From contig JAIXKI010000020.1 in NCBI GenBank assembly GCA_026936105.1, positions 1-64,000 on the forward strand: a DNA stretch of 64,000 bases. The letters are read 5' to 3'. A model generated the notes under the pieces. That model ran no database searches. It had not been told where the DNA came from and saw nothing but the letters and a program-made list of their open reading frames with translations. Positions 9,368 to 17,315 of the stretch are shown piece by piece. Position 1 is the first letter of the stretch. Every line of letters begins with the position of its first letter. This stretch comes from Chitinophagales bacterium. GTDB lineage: Bacteria > Bacteroidota > Bacteroidia > Chitinophagales > Chitinophagaceae. A program made the position numbers and the translations under genes.

Positions 9368-10062
9368 TAAATGATTTTGTTTTCTCTGAAACTGAAATAT
9401 TTTTCTCCTGCAACAATGATGTGGTCGTATATGCTCATGTTCAACACCCGTGCAGGGATGTCAATCGCTTTTGTAATCGTAATGTCCTGTTCACTTGCCT
9501 GCGGATTTCCGTTTGGATGATTGTGCAAGAGCAATATGGAGTGTGCTCCATTTTTCATTGCTGTTTCAATCACCTGTCTTGGATAAACCGGGGTTTTGTC
9601 TGTCAGCCCTTTTGAAATCATGTTCTCTTTGATGATTGCGTTTTTGCTGTCCAGGGAAATCATCCAGAATTCTTCATCTTTATTAAAGCCAAGTTTGCTT
9701 TTACAATACTTAATCAAATCTTCCTTTGATTGCGAAACAGGAATTTGTTCGGCTTGTTGTTTCTGATAAAGCAGAGAGACTTCTTTAATAAATAAACGAA
9801 GTGTAAGCGCCTTGTCTTTGAAGTAAGGAATTTCTGAAAGTTCTTTTTCGTCAGCATCAAAAACTCCTTTTACACTTCCGAATTTTTCTATCGCTTGCTT
9901 GGCTACTTGCTTAACATCTTTTTGTGGAATAACAAAAGTCAGAAACAACTCAATCACCTCATAAGGTTGCAAGCTACCAATACCGTCTTTAAGAAAACGG
10001 TTTCGCAATCTTGTTCGGTGGTCAAGATAATGTGGTTCTGATATTTCCTTTTCTTCTGACAT
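9367..10062 (-). CDS. radC: RadC-family JAB-domain protein
   Basis: 231 residues: an N-terminal helix-hairpin-helix-like region (about 60-90, SEIPYFKDKAL) and a C-terminal JAB/MPN metalloprotease-like domain with the signature HNHPNG (180-185), S190 and D193, which supply zinc ligands in this family. RadC proteins were named for repair but their chemistry is unproven, and they occur frequently on mobile and defence islands. This copy is the first gene of the five-gene block and its stop overlaps the helicase start (TAATG). Confidence 0.9.
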   Translation of the reverse strand: MSEEKEISEPHYLDHRTRLRNRFLKDGIGSLQPYEVIELFLTFVIPQKDVKQVAKQAIEKFGSVKGVFDADEKELSEIPYFKDKALTLRLFIKEVSLLYQKQQAEQIPVSQSKEDLIKYCKSKLGFNKDEEFWMISLDSKNAIIKENMISKGLTDKTPVYPRQVIETAMKNGAHSILLLHNHPNGNPQASEQDITITKAIDIPARVLNMSIYDHIIVAGEKYFSFRENKII

Positions 10063-10384
10063 TTATGGTTCACAAAAATAGTTTTCTAAGATACGGTTTT
10101 CAATAAAGCGTTGGCAAGAAACGGCTCTTTTGCAAGCTTGGGTTGAGGGGTCGGCTTGTGCGGCTTGCAAATGTGCCGTTTGCGGGCAGCCAAAGAATTT
10201 CAAAATATTTTGTGCGGGGGCAAATAAATTAAAACACGAAGCATGGCGATGTCGTGTCGGCAAGTCAATCAGCCATTGCTGTCCGAACTGGTTGTATTTA
10301 TATATCTGTCCACTGGTCAAAATTGTTGTCGTCTGTTTGGTTTAAGTCCTGTCGTTTGATGTCTTAACGGTCGTCAAATAGCAT
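10063..10384. other. Upstream region of the five-gene block with conserved repeat
   Basis: Non-coding. It must hold the promoter of the radC-like operon, but I could not pick a clear TAnnTTTG box. It contains the right copy of the 50-bp flanking repeat (10126-10175) and, at about 10194-10215, an inverted match to 182-202. A minus-strand frame crosses it but reads through the repeat and has no recognisable protein features. Confidence 0.5.
10126..10175. repeat. 50-bp flanking repeat, right copy
   Basis: Direct repeat of 221-270, with near-identical ends (TCTTTTGCAAG and GGCTTGTGCGG onward) and a divergent 15-base centre. It lies between the radC-like start codon and attC-like element I, so the two copies bracket the operon inside the cassette. 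Confidence 0.6.
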
Positions 10385-10587
10385 TGCCCATAACGGCCAC
10401 GCATTGGCGATGGCAGGGCAATTTATGATTTTTAGCCGGAACGTCAGCCCAGTAAACGAACAAAAAGCAGAGGTTTTTATTCTGTAGCTCAATAGATAAT
10501 TTTTAGCCCGGAACTACTGCCGAATAGCGAACAGAAAGCTCATGTTTATTCCTTCAGCCCTGCTATTGCCAATGCGAATGTTAGCCG
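10385..10587 (-). repeat. attC-like element I
   Basis: A 203-bp imperfect palindrome. The arms 10400-10419 (CGCATTGGCGATGGCAGGGC) and 10557-10576 pair at 18 of 20 positions. The outer cores are GCCCATAAC (10386-10394) and GTTAGCCG (10580-10587). Inside it shares TATTCCTTCAGCC, ATAGCGAACA and GAACGTCAG with element II, so the two are one family despite different arms. Read on the minus strand it follows the 3' end of the secreted-protein gene by 38 bases, as an attC follows its cassette gene. At about 200 bp it is longer than most known attC sites. Confidence 0.65.
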
Positions 10588-10625
10588 GTCGCCCTGTAGC
10601 CGTTGTCTATATTCATTAGTATTGT

Positions 10626-11309
10626 TTACAAGTCTTCTCCGTTAGCTTTGTTGTAAACATTTTCGTAAAACATCGTGATATAATATTTTCCATAACGTTC
10701 GCTAATCATAAACCAAACAGATTTGTCTAGGCTCTTGAGTGATTCTTGAAATATCTTTACTATTAAATCAGCTATTTTCTCTACATCATTATCATTCCGA
10801 TTTTTTTTTGCCATAAGAATATCTTTCTCTACAGTTAAAGAATCATATGCTGCTGTCTTTTGATAAAAGACTGCTTGATATCGCTTCTTGTTGACTGTTA
10901 ATTCATAAGAAATATCCTCGCTCTCTGGTATAGTACGTTTTAATATGATGGAGTCTGGAGTATCTAAATAATTTTTATTATTTTGAAATTGTCGCAAGAG
11001 ATTGTTGAATCTTATTTTAATATTCCCCTCGCTCATATCATTGGCGTCCATTATTGCAATTCGCCATACTTTATTGTTGTTTGTCCCAATAAATATATTA
11101 ACATCTGTTCCGTTAAATTCTCCATCTAAAACATCTGCCTTATGCGGATTAATTGTAAACCCCTTAGATTTCAACTTCTGTATCATTTCAGACTTGTACC
11201 CATCAATAGGAATGCCGAGAAACTGTGTTACGTCCTTTTGAGCATACAAACTCACTGACAGCATTGTCATGGCGAAAACCAGTATAAAATTTGCACAATA
11301 TTTAGTCAT
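10626..11309 (-). CDS. Secreted protein of unknown function
   Basis: 227 residues with a clear N-terminal signal peptide (hydrophobic segment about 7-22, cleavage expected after LYAQ). The mature part starts VTQFLGIPIDGYKSEM and is soluble, with many charged residues. I do not recognise a named family, though a similar FLGIPIDG opening occurs in Bacteroidota proteins of unknown role. It is the only gene of cassette B, with element II upstream and element I just downstream. Confidence 0.8.
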   Translation of the reverse strand: MTKYCANFILVFAMTMLSVSLYAQKDVTQFLGIPIDGYKSEMIQKLKSKGFTINPHKADVLDGEFNGTDVNIFIGTNNNKVWRIAIMDANDMSEGNIKIRFNNLLRQFQNNKNYLDTPDSIILKRTIPESEDISYELTVNKKRYQAVFYQKTAAYDSLTVEKDILMAKKNRNDNDVEKIADLIVKIFQESLKSLDKSVWFMISERYGKYYITMFYENVYNKANGEDL

Positions 11310-11364
11310 ATGGATTGTGTTCTTTTAAGATGTTCATTTGTAGTACTGCACTTTTTTAGGGTGT

Positions 11365-11561
11365 CGGCTAACGTTTAAGGCTTGGCGATGGGCTGGTATT
11401 CAAAGTTCCTTTCGCCCGAACGTCAGTCGATTGAAAAACTACAGCCGAAGATAAATACAAAAAGCCGATATTTGTTCGTCTGCTGGAACCTAAGTTGATA
11501 GCGAACAACAGCCGATTGCTATTCCTTCAGCCAGCCTATCGCCAAACCTTTTGTTAGCACC
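11365..11561 (-). repeat. attC-like element II
   Basis: A 197-bp imperfect palindrome with arms 11379-11396 (GGCTTGGCGATGGGCTGG) and 11531-11548, complementary at 16 of 18 positions. The outer cores are CGGCTAAC (11365-11372) and GTTAGCACC (11553-11561). The stop codon of the DUF4184 gene lies inside the latter core, as often seen for integron cassette genes. Internal blocks are shared with element I. Confidence 0.65.
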
Positions 11562-12288
11562 AGTTTGGGGTTCGTTTTGTTAGCCATGATGTAAGAATTA
11601 ATGAAATTAGTCCTGATGAAATTCCTGTCACAATTACTTGTCCATAAAGTTTATAATCCAGTCCACCCAGAAATCTGATTGAAATTATTGTCAAAGTTAA
11701 GACCGTCAACATTATCCAGTATTTTATGTTGAACTGTCCTGAAATATTTTTGTTCGCTGGCATTTTTAGGATTGCAAAAACTATTACAAGTCCACCAATA
11801 ACTGTACTTGAATGCTGTAATATTTTAAAAACTGGAACATGCTTGCCGAATAAGTCAATCGTATTTGTCAATGTTGGAATAGCTTGGACAAAATAGGCAT
11901 TCTCATGAGTAAAGCTGTCCCAAAATAAATGAGAAGCAGCACCGATGATAATTGAAACAATTACAACTAACCAATTTCTTTGAAAATATTTGTTCCAGTT
12001 AAACTGTCTAAATGTAAAGAGTCTTGCCTTTAATAAAATCGGTAGGTTATTAAATAAATTATTCCGAACAATGTTGTGGAATATGAAAGCAAGTAAAATA
12101 CCTAATGGCAAGTCAAACCAAAAAGTTCCACTTAAGGTATGGCTATAATTACTTTGAACTTTCATTCTTAAAAAATATTCAAAGTCAGGTGTTAGGCTAC
12201 CAATTACAAGTCCTGTCAATGAAAACCATTTTCTGGGTAAATATGTCAACGGTAAAACTATGGCAGGATGTGAAAATGTAAAAGGCAT
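11554..12288 (-). CDS. DUF4184 family integral membrane protein
   Basis: 244 residues opening MPFTFSHPAIVLPL, the typical DUF4184 start, with SLTPDFEYF and GAASHLFWDSFTH, which contain the acidic and histidine residues conserved in the family, and about six membrane segments. The pattern resembles membrane-bound metal-dependent hydrolases of the YdjM type, but no activity is established for DUF4184. It is the only gene of cassette A, and its TAA stop is embedded in the inverse core of element II. Confidence 0.85.
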   Translation of the reverse strand: MPFTFSHPAIVLPLTYLPRKWFSLTGLVIGSLTPDFEYFLRMKVQSNYSHTLSGTFWFDLPLGILLAFIFHNIVRNNLFNNLPILLKARLFTFRQFNWNKYFQRNWLVVIVSIIIGAASHLFWDSFTHENAYFVQAIPTLTNTIDLFGKHVPVFKILQHSSTVIGGLVIVFAILKMPANKNISGQFNIKYWIMLTVLTLTIISIRFLGGLDYKLYGQVIVTGISSGLISLILTSWLTKRTPNWC

Positions 12289-12316
12289 TTGAAGTTATCG
12301 GTCGTTTTGTCAAATT

Positions 12317-12427
12317 GGTGCTAACACTCAAATTTATGATATAATACACTGTAGTCAAAGAGAAAGTGTTCTTGAAAATCAAGTATTTGACATTATACAT
12401 TTCATATTGTTATTAGTACAATCCGAT
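12317..12427 (-). other. Candidate primary attachment region next to the recombinase
   Basis: Between the recombinase stop and the first cassette core (GTTAGCACC on the minus strand, 12325 to 12317) lie 102 A+T-rich bases with no gene. An attI-like site would be expected here. No palindrome comparable with elements I and II is visible. The position is inferred. Confidence 0.35.
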
Positions 12428-13654
12428 CTACCAGTCTATCGCTTCTTTTTTCCATAAATCATCAAACGGACTTATAATATTTACCAGTTGCTTCTTGCTT
12501 ACATGCAGGTACCTCTCGGTGGTTTTTATATTGAAATGACCCAACAGGTCTTTTATGTACCGGATGTCTGTACCCTTGTCTAATAAATGGGTGGCAAAAC
12601 TGTGTCGTAGGCTGTGAATGCCTACTACTTTCCGGATGCCGGCCTTATGTTTTGCATTGCTGAAGATTTGCTGTACCGTCCTGGCGGGATACGCCGTATG
12701 GGTCTGGTCCGATTCAAAGAGAAATTCTTTGGGCCTCGGGTTGCTTTCTTTAATATACTTCCTCAGTATGTCCAGCAATAAAGGGCTCAGGTTTACATAA
12801 CGGTCTTTCTTGCCTTTGGCCCTTTGTACCAGGATCTGCATTCTCTTACTGTCAATGTCCCCCAACCTCAGGTTGACAATTTCACTCACCCTCAATCCTG
12901 CACTGTAGGCAGTAAAAAGCATGGCCTTGTGCTTCCTGTTGGAAAGTGCATTGAATAGTTTGGCAATTTCGCTTTCATTTAAAAGTTTGGGCATCAGCAG
13001 GGGCCGCTTTGGCCTGGGGATGTCCCAGAAAAATTTTTCCCGGCCCAGCACCTGTTCATAATAAAACTTTAACGCATTGATACGGCTGTGCAATGTGTTT
13101 TCAGTCAGGCGGAGCTTTTCAAAACAAAAAACAAAATACCGCTTCAGGTGTTCCTGAGTCAGATCATCGGCAGGAATGTTTTTTAAGGTCAGCAGCAATT
13201 GCGTCATCTCTCCCAGGTAAGTTTTTATGGTAGATTCGCTGTAGGCTTTCAGTCTCAGCCTTTGTTTCATGGCCGGTAGTACGTGTGCATTGATAGCATG
13301 TATCCTGCTCCCATTATATAAAATTGCTTCGTTTCTTGTTACAAGCGGCGATTGCTTTTCTGTTTTTTTATTGGTAATGAACGGGATTACCACGGTTTCA
13401 TTTTTCTTTTTTTTATCTGACAGGTATTGACGCAAGGCATCATTTTTGATCTGCGCTTTCCCCTTAAGCGTCAGGATCAGTTTATCATAATTTTCTTTTG
13501 TAAGGGGGATCCACCAGCACTGATTGGTGCGGCTCCATTTTGCACCGGCTCCTTTACTTATGGCATTGTTTATGACCGGATCTTTGGAATAATAAATGCC
13601 GATGCATTCTTTGTCCCGGTGAAATAGTGGTTTCAGGTTAACATGCCCTTGCAT
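12428..13654 (-). CDS. Tyrosine recombinase (XerC/D-type integrase) at head of array
   Basis: 408 residues. Residues 1-75 form an accessory N-terminal domain (GAKWSRTNQCWWIP) seen in Bacteroidota integrases, 120-205 a SAM-like core-binding domain, and 230-395 the catalytic domain with R255 (GLRVSE), K280 region (KGKKDR), H347-x-x-R350 (HSLRHSF), H373 (LGHF) and nucleophile Y382 (ERYLHV). All catalytic residues are present. It lacks the roughly 30-residue insertion before HxxR that marks classical IntI, so it is not a canonical integron integrase. It is oriented with the cassettes and ends about 100 bases before the first core; acting on the array is an inference. Confidence 0.9.
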   Translation of the reverse strand: MQGHVNLKPLFHRDKECIGIYYSKDPVINNAISKGAGAKWSRTNQCWWIPLTKENYDKLILTLKGKAQIKNDALRQYLSDKKKKNETVVIPFITNKKTEKQSPLVTRNEAILYNGSRIHAINAHVLPAMKQRLRLKAYSESTIKTYLGEMTQLLLTLKNIPADDLTQEHLKRYFVFCFEKLRLTENTLHSRINALKFYYEQVLGREKFFWDIPRPKRPLLMPKLLNESEIAKLFNALSNRKHKAMLFTAYSAGLRVSEIVNLRLGDIDSKRMQILVQRAKGKKDRYVNLSPLLLDILRKYIKESNPRPKEFLFESDQTHTAYPARTVQQIFSNAKHKAGIRKVVGIHSLRHSFATHLLDKGTDIRYIKDLLGHFNIKTTERYLHVSKKQLVNIISPFDDLWKKEAIDW

Positions 13655-13777
13655 ACTTTAAAATTAAATATATTTTTCCCCAAAACAGTATCACCGGAAA
13701 GTAGTATTGGCTGGTAATGCCCAAATCCCGTAACTTGCCTGTTCAACAATATTTACGCACTTTTAAATTTGAGCACT

Positions 13778-14209
13778 ATGATCAAAATGCAAATCATCGG
13801 AAACCTCGGCAAAGACTGCGTGGTAAACACCGTCAACGGGAAAAATGTGATCAACTTCAATGTGGCACATACCGAGAAGTACAAAGACAGCCAGGGCAAT
13901 AACCAGGAAAAAACTACCTGGGTGGACTGCGCCTGGTGGACTGATCGCACCGCCGTTGCCCAATACCTGACCAAAGGCAAGCAGGTGTATGTGGAAGGGC
14001 AACCCGAAGCCAGATCTTTTCAGAGAAATGATGGCACTCCGGGGTCTTCTCTTTCTCTTCGTGTAAGAGACTTACAATTACTCGGCGGACGTGGCGACAG
14101 TGGCGGAAGCTCTATGCCAGCTGCTTCTAATACTGCATCATCTGCCGCTGGTAGTAGTGTGCCATCACCGAGTGATATTACAGAACCTGTAGATGATCTC
14201 CCGTTTTAA
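13778..14209 (+). CDS. ssb: Single-stranded DNA-binding protein
   Basis: 143 residues from ATG 13778 (MIKMQIIGNLGKD); a TTG three codons upstream is less likely. An OB fold occupies about 1-105, followed by a low-complexity Ser/Ala/Gly linker and the acidic C-terminal tip DDLPF, which binds SSB partner proteins. It coats single-stranded DNA in replication, recombination and repair. It is divergent from the recombinase and marks the start of ordinary chromosome. Confidence 0.95.
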   Translation: MIKMQIIGNLGKDCVVNTVNGKNVINFNVAHTEKYKDSQGNNQEKTTWVDCAWWTDRTAVAQYLTKGKQVYVEGQPEARSFQRNDGTPGSSLSLRVRDLQLLGGRGDSGGSSMPAASNTASSAAGSSVPSPSDITEPVDDLPF

Positions 14210-14233
14210 GACTTACCCCTTTATGAAAAATAT

Positions 14234-14268
14234 AGAGGCTGTCGCAACTTTTAAGACTGCCTCTTTTT
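14234..14268 (+). terminator. Rho-independent terminator after ssb
   Basis: Stem AGAGGCtGTC / GACtGCCTCT around an 11-base loop, with one T-T mismatch, followed by TTTTTT. It also forms the first part of dispersed repeat copy A. Confidence 0.8.
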
Positions 14269-14460
14269 TATTTGTAGGGTCACCGCGGGGAGCGCAGCGA
14301 TCTGCCCTGAGTGCAGTTTGCTTCGGCAATACGGTCTGACTTCAAACAATGCATCTCTCTATTATTGCCACGCAAAGACCCACGCTCTTTTTTTGCAGCC
14401 CGAGTCATCGCTTATGCGATCGTAGAAGTGAATCTTTCACTTCCGATACAGCTCCTTTTA
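14234..14460 (+). repeat. Dispersed intergenic repeat, copy A
   Basis: About 227 bp that match, in reverse orientation, 22971-23194. Blocks shared exactly include TTTATTTGTAGGG, GATCTGCCCTGAGTGCAG, TTTGCTTCGGCAATACG, GCAAAGACCCACGC, CTTATGCGATCG and GATACA near the end. Both copies begin at the terminator hairpin of the preceding gene. No open reading frame is shared. Confidence 0.9.
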
Positions 14461-14502
14461 TTTTTAGATGAATAAATATACATTTTGCTGTTTCTTTGCT
14501 CC

Positions 14503-15585
14503 ATGTCAGACCAAATTTTTTCTTATTCCGGTTTATTGAATTTTACGGAAGCCGTATTCAGAAAAATCGGATGCCCTGCGCAGGATGCATCCACTGCAGC
14601 GATTGCTTTGCTTTCTGCCGATCTTCGCGGTATTGACTCACATGGCGTGGCCAGGCTCAGCGGGTATGTCCGTTTGTGGGAAGTGAAAAGAGTGAATGCT
14701 GCTCCCAAAATAAAAGTGATCCATGAAACTCCTTCTACTGCTGTGGTGGATGGCGACTCAGGATTGGGATTGGTGGTAGCGCCTTTTGCCATGAAGACCG
14801 CCATTGAAAAAGCAAAGCAGGCAGGCACGGGATGGGTGAGTGTGCAGAACAGTAATCACTTCGGCATAGCAGGCCATCATGCCATGATGGCCCTGGAGTT
14901 TGACATGATCGGTATGGCCATGACCAACGCAAGCGCATTGGTGGCACCAACATTTTCCATTGACCGCATGCTGGGCACCAATCCTATCTGTGTGGCTGTG
15001 CCGGCAGGCGAGGAACCTGCATTTGTTGCCGACCTGGCAACGACCACTGCAGCAAACGGCAAGCTGGAAATTCTTCAGAGAAAAAAACAAAAAACTCCGT
15101 TGGGCTGGATACAGGATAAGAACGGAAATCCTTCCACCGATCCGCATGAATTGAAAAACGGAGGTGCATTGCTTCCGCTTGGCGGCGATAGGGAACATGG
15201 AAGCCATAAGGGTTATGCATTGGGTGCCGTGGTGGATATTTTTTCGGCCTTGCTGAGCGGAGCCAATTATGCACCCTGGGTACCGCCGTTCCCTGCTTAT
15301 GTTCCTATTCCATCCGAACAACCCGGCAAGGGGATCGGGCATTTTTTTGGCGCCATGAGAATTGATGCCTTTCGCCCTGCGGTTGAATTCAAAAAACACA
15401 TGGACCATTGGATCCGCGGTTTTAGGAATGCAAAGACGAAGAAAGGAGAAGATAGAGTGCTCATCCCGGGCGATCCCGAAAGAGAGATGCAGGAAAAAAG
15501 ATCGAAGGAAGGTATTCCCCTGATAGAACCTGTGGTGAAAGACCTGGAACAACTGTCGGTGAAACTGGGTGTGCCATTTATCTGA
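14503..15585 (+). CDS. Ldh/malate dehydrogenase-family NAD(P)-dependent oxidoreductase
   Basis: 360 residues from ATG 14503 (MSDQIFSYSG). It belongs to the Ldh_2 family, which reduces or oxidises 2-oxo/2-hydroxy acids such as malate, lactate or ureidoglycolate with NAD(P). Supporting motifs are SADLRGIDSHGVARL near the N-terminus, a conserved NSNHFGIAG with the catalytic-type histidine, TNPI and GGDREHGSHKGY. The substrate cannot be told from sequence. It stands alone between dispersed repeat copy A and the aspartate kinase gene. Confidence 0.9.
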   Translation: MSDQIFSYSGLLNFTEAVFRKIGCPAQDASTAAIALLSADLRGIDSHGVARLSGYVRLWEVKRVNAAPKIKVIHETPSTAVVDGDSGLGLVVAPFAMKTAIEKAKQAGTGWVSVQNSNHFGIAGHHAMMALEFDMIGMAMTNASALVAPTFSIDRMLGTNPICVAVPAGEEPAFVADLATTTAANGKLEILQRKKQKTPLGWIQDKNGNPSTDPHELKNGGALLPLGGDREHGSHKGYALGAVVDIFSALLSGANYAPWVPPFPAYVPIPSEQPGKGIGHFFGAMRIDAFRPAVEFKKHMDHWIRGFRNAKTKKGEDRVLIPGDPEREMQEKRSKEGIPLIEPVVKDLEQLSVKLGVPFI

Positions 15586-15931
15586 CAGAATCATTTGTTT
15601 ACAAAAAGTATTTCAACAGCCAGCCATTTTACCGGTAATGTTTAAGAAAGCAGATGAACGTTTATCGTTAAAGTAATTGTTGTATAGAACCTCATTAAAC
15701 TGAAAGTAAAAGTTGCCTTGCTGTTATTGTTCTTTCTCCTTATGAAAAATTCATTGAGTATTGTTTTGTAAGGATGATGATCATTCATTCTGGTGATACC
15801 TGATTTGCAAACGGAGCCTGCTTTCCGGAAATATTTGTAATCAAAGCGTAAATTCCGGTATTGTGGCGATTGTAATCATGTTATGACTTTATATTTGCCC
15901 CTCAAAATTCAAAACCATTTCAATTGAGCTT
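15586..15931. other. Non-coding gap with aspartate kinase promoter
   Basis: 346 bases without a gene. The right end holds a promoter-like element (15869-15897). I saw no riboswitch-like structure. Confidence 0.5.
15869..15897 (+). promoter_or_regulatory. Bacteroidota-type promoter before aspartate kinase
   Basis: A -7 box TATATTTG (15890-15897, TAnnTTTG consensus) has a weak -33 ATTG (15869-15872) 17 bases upstream. The start codon is 34 bases further on. Confidence 0.55.
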
Positions 15932-17254
15932 ATGAAAGTGATGAAATTCGGTGGCACCAGTGTTGGCAAGCCAGAGCGCATGCGCCAGGTTGCTTCCCTG
16001 GTCACGAAAGGAACAGAACCGGCCATTGTGGTTTTATCCGCATTATCGGGAACCACCAATTCGCTGGTGGAGATCAGTGATCATCTTTCCAATGGTGACC
16101 GTGCCAAAGCCAAACAATGTATTGACAAGCTGGAAGCACACTATCATTCTTTTATCAAAGAACTTGTAAAGGAAAAAGGGCCTTATGAAAAAGCACAGGC
16201 CATTGTTGCAGAACATTTCGAGTTTTTAAATATCATCCTCAGGATATCTTTCAGCGAAGCATTGAGTAAAGACATCCTGGCACAGGGAGAATTACTTTCT
16301 ACCAAACTTTTCAGTACTTATCTGGATGAACAGGGAGTGGATCATTTGCTTCTGCCTGCCCTGGAGTTTATGGTGATTGATAATTATGATGAGCCGAAAA
16401 TAAATGACATCAGGACCAGGCTGAATCAACTGCTTCGCAAGTACAAGAACAAAAAGCTGTTTATAACCCAGGGGTATATCTGCCGCAATTCAAAAGGGGA
16501 GGTGGATAACCTGAAAAGAGGCGGAAGCGATTATTCGGCATCATTGATCGCTGCTGCGGTTAATGCCAGTGTATGCGAGATTTGGACCGATATTGACGGC
16601 ATGCACAACAACGATCCCCGCATTGTAAAGAAGACGGTTCCGGTGGAGCAACTTAGTTTTGATGAAGCGGCGGAGCTGGCTTATTTCGGAGCCAAGATTC
16701 TTCACCCTGCGTCCATCTGGCCGGCACAGAAATTTAAGATACCCGTGAAGCTGCTCAACACCATGCAGCCGGAAGCACATGGCACCCTGATCTCAGAAGA
16801 AGCCGGGTCGGTGGGAGTGAAGGCTGTTGCCGCCAAAGACAATATCATTGCCATCCGTATCAAAAGCAGCCGCATGTTGCTGGCATACGGTTTTCTCAGA
16901 AAGATATTTGAGGTGTTTGAAAAATACCGCACCCCGATTGACATGATCACCACTTCTGAGGTGGCAGTGTCACTGACCATTGACAGCCCTGTTCACCTGA
17001 AAGAGATCATCAAAGAACTGGAACCCTTCGGCAGCATTGAGCTGGATAAGAACCAGACCATCATTTCTGTTGTGGGCAATGAGATCGCCCAGACAAACGA
17101 TATGGTAAAAAAGCTGTTTGGTTCCATAAGGAATATTCCTGTCCGCATGGTTTCTTATGGAGGAAGCCCACATAATATTTCATTACTGGTGCCGGCAGGA
17201 TACAAAACTCAGATACTTCGTCAACTGAATAAAGGCATGTTCGGGTTAGAATAG
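15932..17254 (+). CDS. lysC: Aspartate kinase
   Basis: 440 residues; phosphorylates aspartate, the first step to lysine, threonine, methionine and diaminopimelate. The N-terminal KFGGTSVG (5-12) and later GGSDYSA mark the amino acid kinase fold; residues about 290-440 form two ACT domains for end-product inhibition. It is monofunctional, with no homoserine dehydrogenase part. No other pathway gene is adjacent, so the symbol lysC is by function class only. Confidence 0.93.
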   Translation: MKVMKFGGTSVGKPERMRQVASLVTKGTEPAIVVLSALSGTTNSLVEISDHLSNGDRAKAKQCIDKLEAHYHSFIKELVKEKGPYEKAQAIVAEHFEFLNIILRISFSEALSKDILAQGELLSTKLFSTYLDEQGVDHLLLPALEFMVIDNYDEPKINDIRTRLNQLLRKYKNKKLFITQGYICRNSKGEVDNLKRGGSDYSASLIAAAVNASVCEIWTDIDGMHNNDPRIVKKTVPVEQLSFDEAAELAYFGAKILHPASIWPAQKFKIPVKLLNTMQPEAHGTLISEEAGSVGVKAVAAKDNIIAIRIKSSRMLLAYGFLRKIFEVFEKYRTPIDMITTSEVAVSLTIDSPVHLKEIIKELEPFGSIELDKNQTIISVVGNEIAQTNDMVKKLFGSIRNIPVRMVSYGGSPHNISLLVPAGYKTQILRQLNKGMFGLE

Positions 17255-17315
17255 GGGTGGACGATAAAATCAGGAATGTGCGATGAGTTTTTTTGAATTG
17301 TTTAAATAATCAGAT

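Larger units (their letters stand above)
1..12325 (-). mobile_element. Integron-like cassette array (continues left of window)
   Basis: Three consecutive units on the minus strand each begin with a G|TT core and end in a long imperfect palindrome whose inverse core is complementary to that unit's own start. Unit A (12324 to 11372, DUF4184) pairs GTTAGCACC with GGTGCTAAC. Unit B (11371 to 10394, secreted protein) pairs GTTAGCCG with CGGCTAAC. Unit C (from 10393 past the left edge, five-gene block) pairs GTTATGGGCA with TGCCCATAAC. This is the expected geometry of integron gene cassettes, where the two cores come from one attC site in the circular form. Genes all read in the same direction with the palindrome downstream. 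Seen: the core matches and palindromes. Inferred: integron-type mobility, probably using the adjacent recombinase. Confidence 0.65.

Noticed and set aside
10063-10320. Minus-strand frame directly upstream of the radC-like gene
   Set aside because: It crosses the right 50-bp repeat, has Cys/His/Gln-rich non-protein-like composition and no homologue pattern.
12428-13654. Canonical integron integrase IntI
   Set aside because: The IntI-specific insertion before HxxR is missing; kept as XerC/D-type recombinase.
14758-15594. 278-codon antisense frame inside the Ldh gene
   Set aside because: Shadow of a clear enzyme gene; low-quality composition rich in Cys, His and Arg.
15586-15931. Lysine riboswitch before aspartate kinase
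   Set aside because: No lysine-aptamer-like set of helices could be recognised; only a promoter box is supported.
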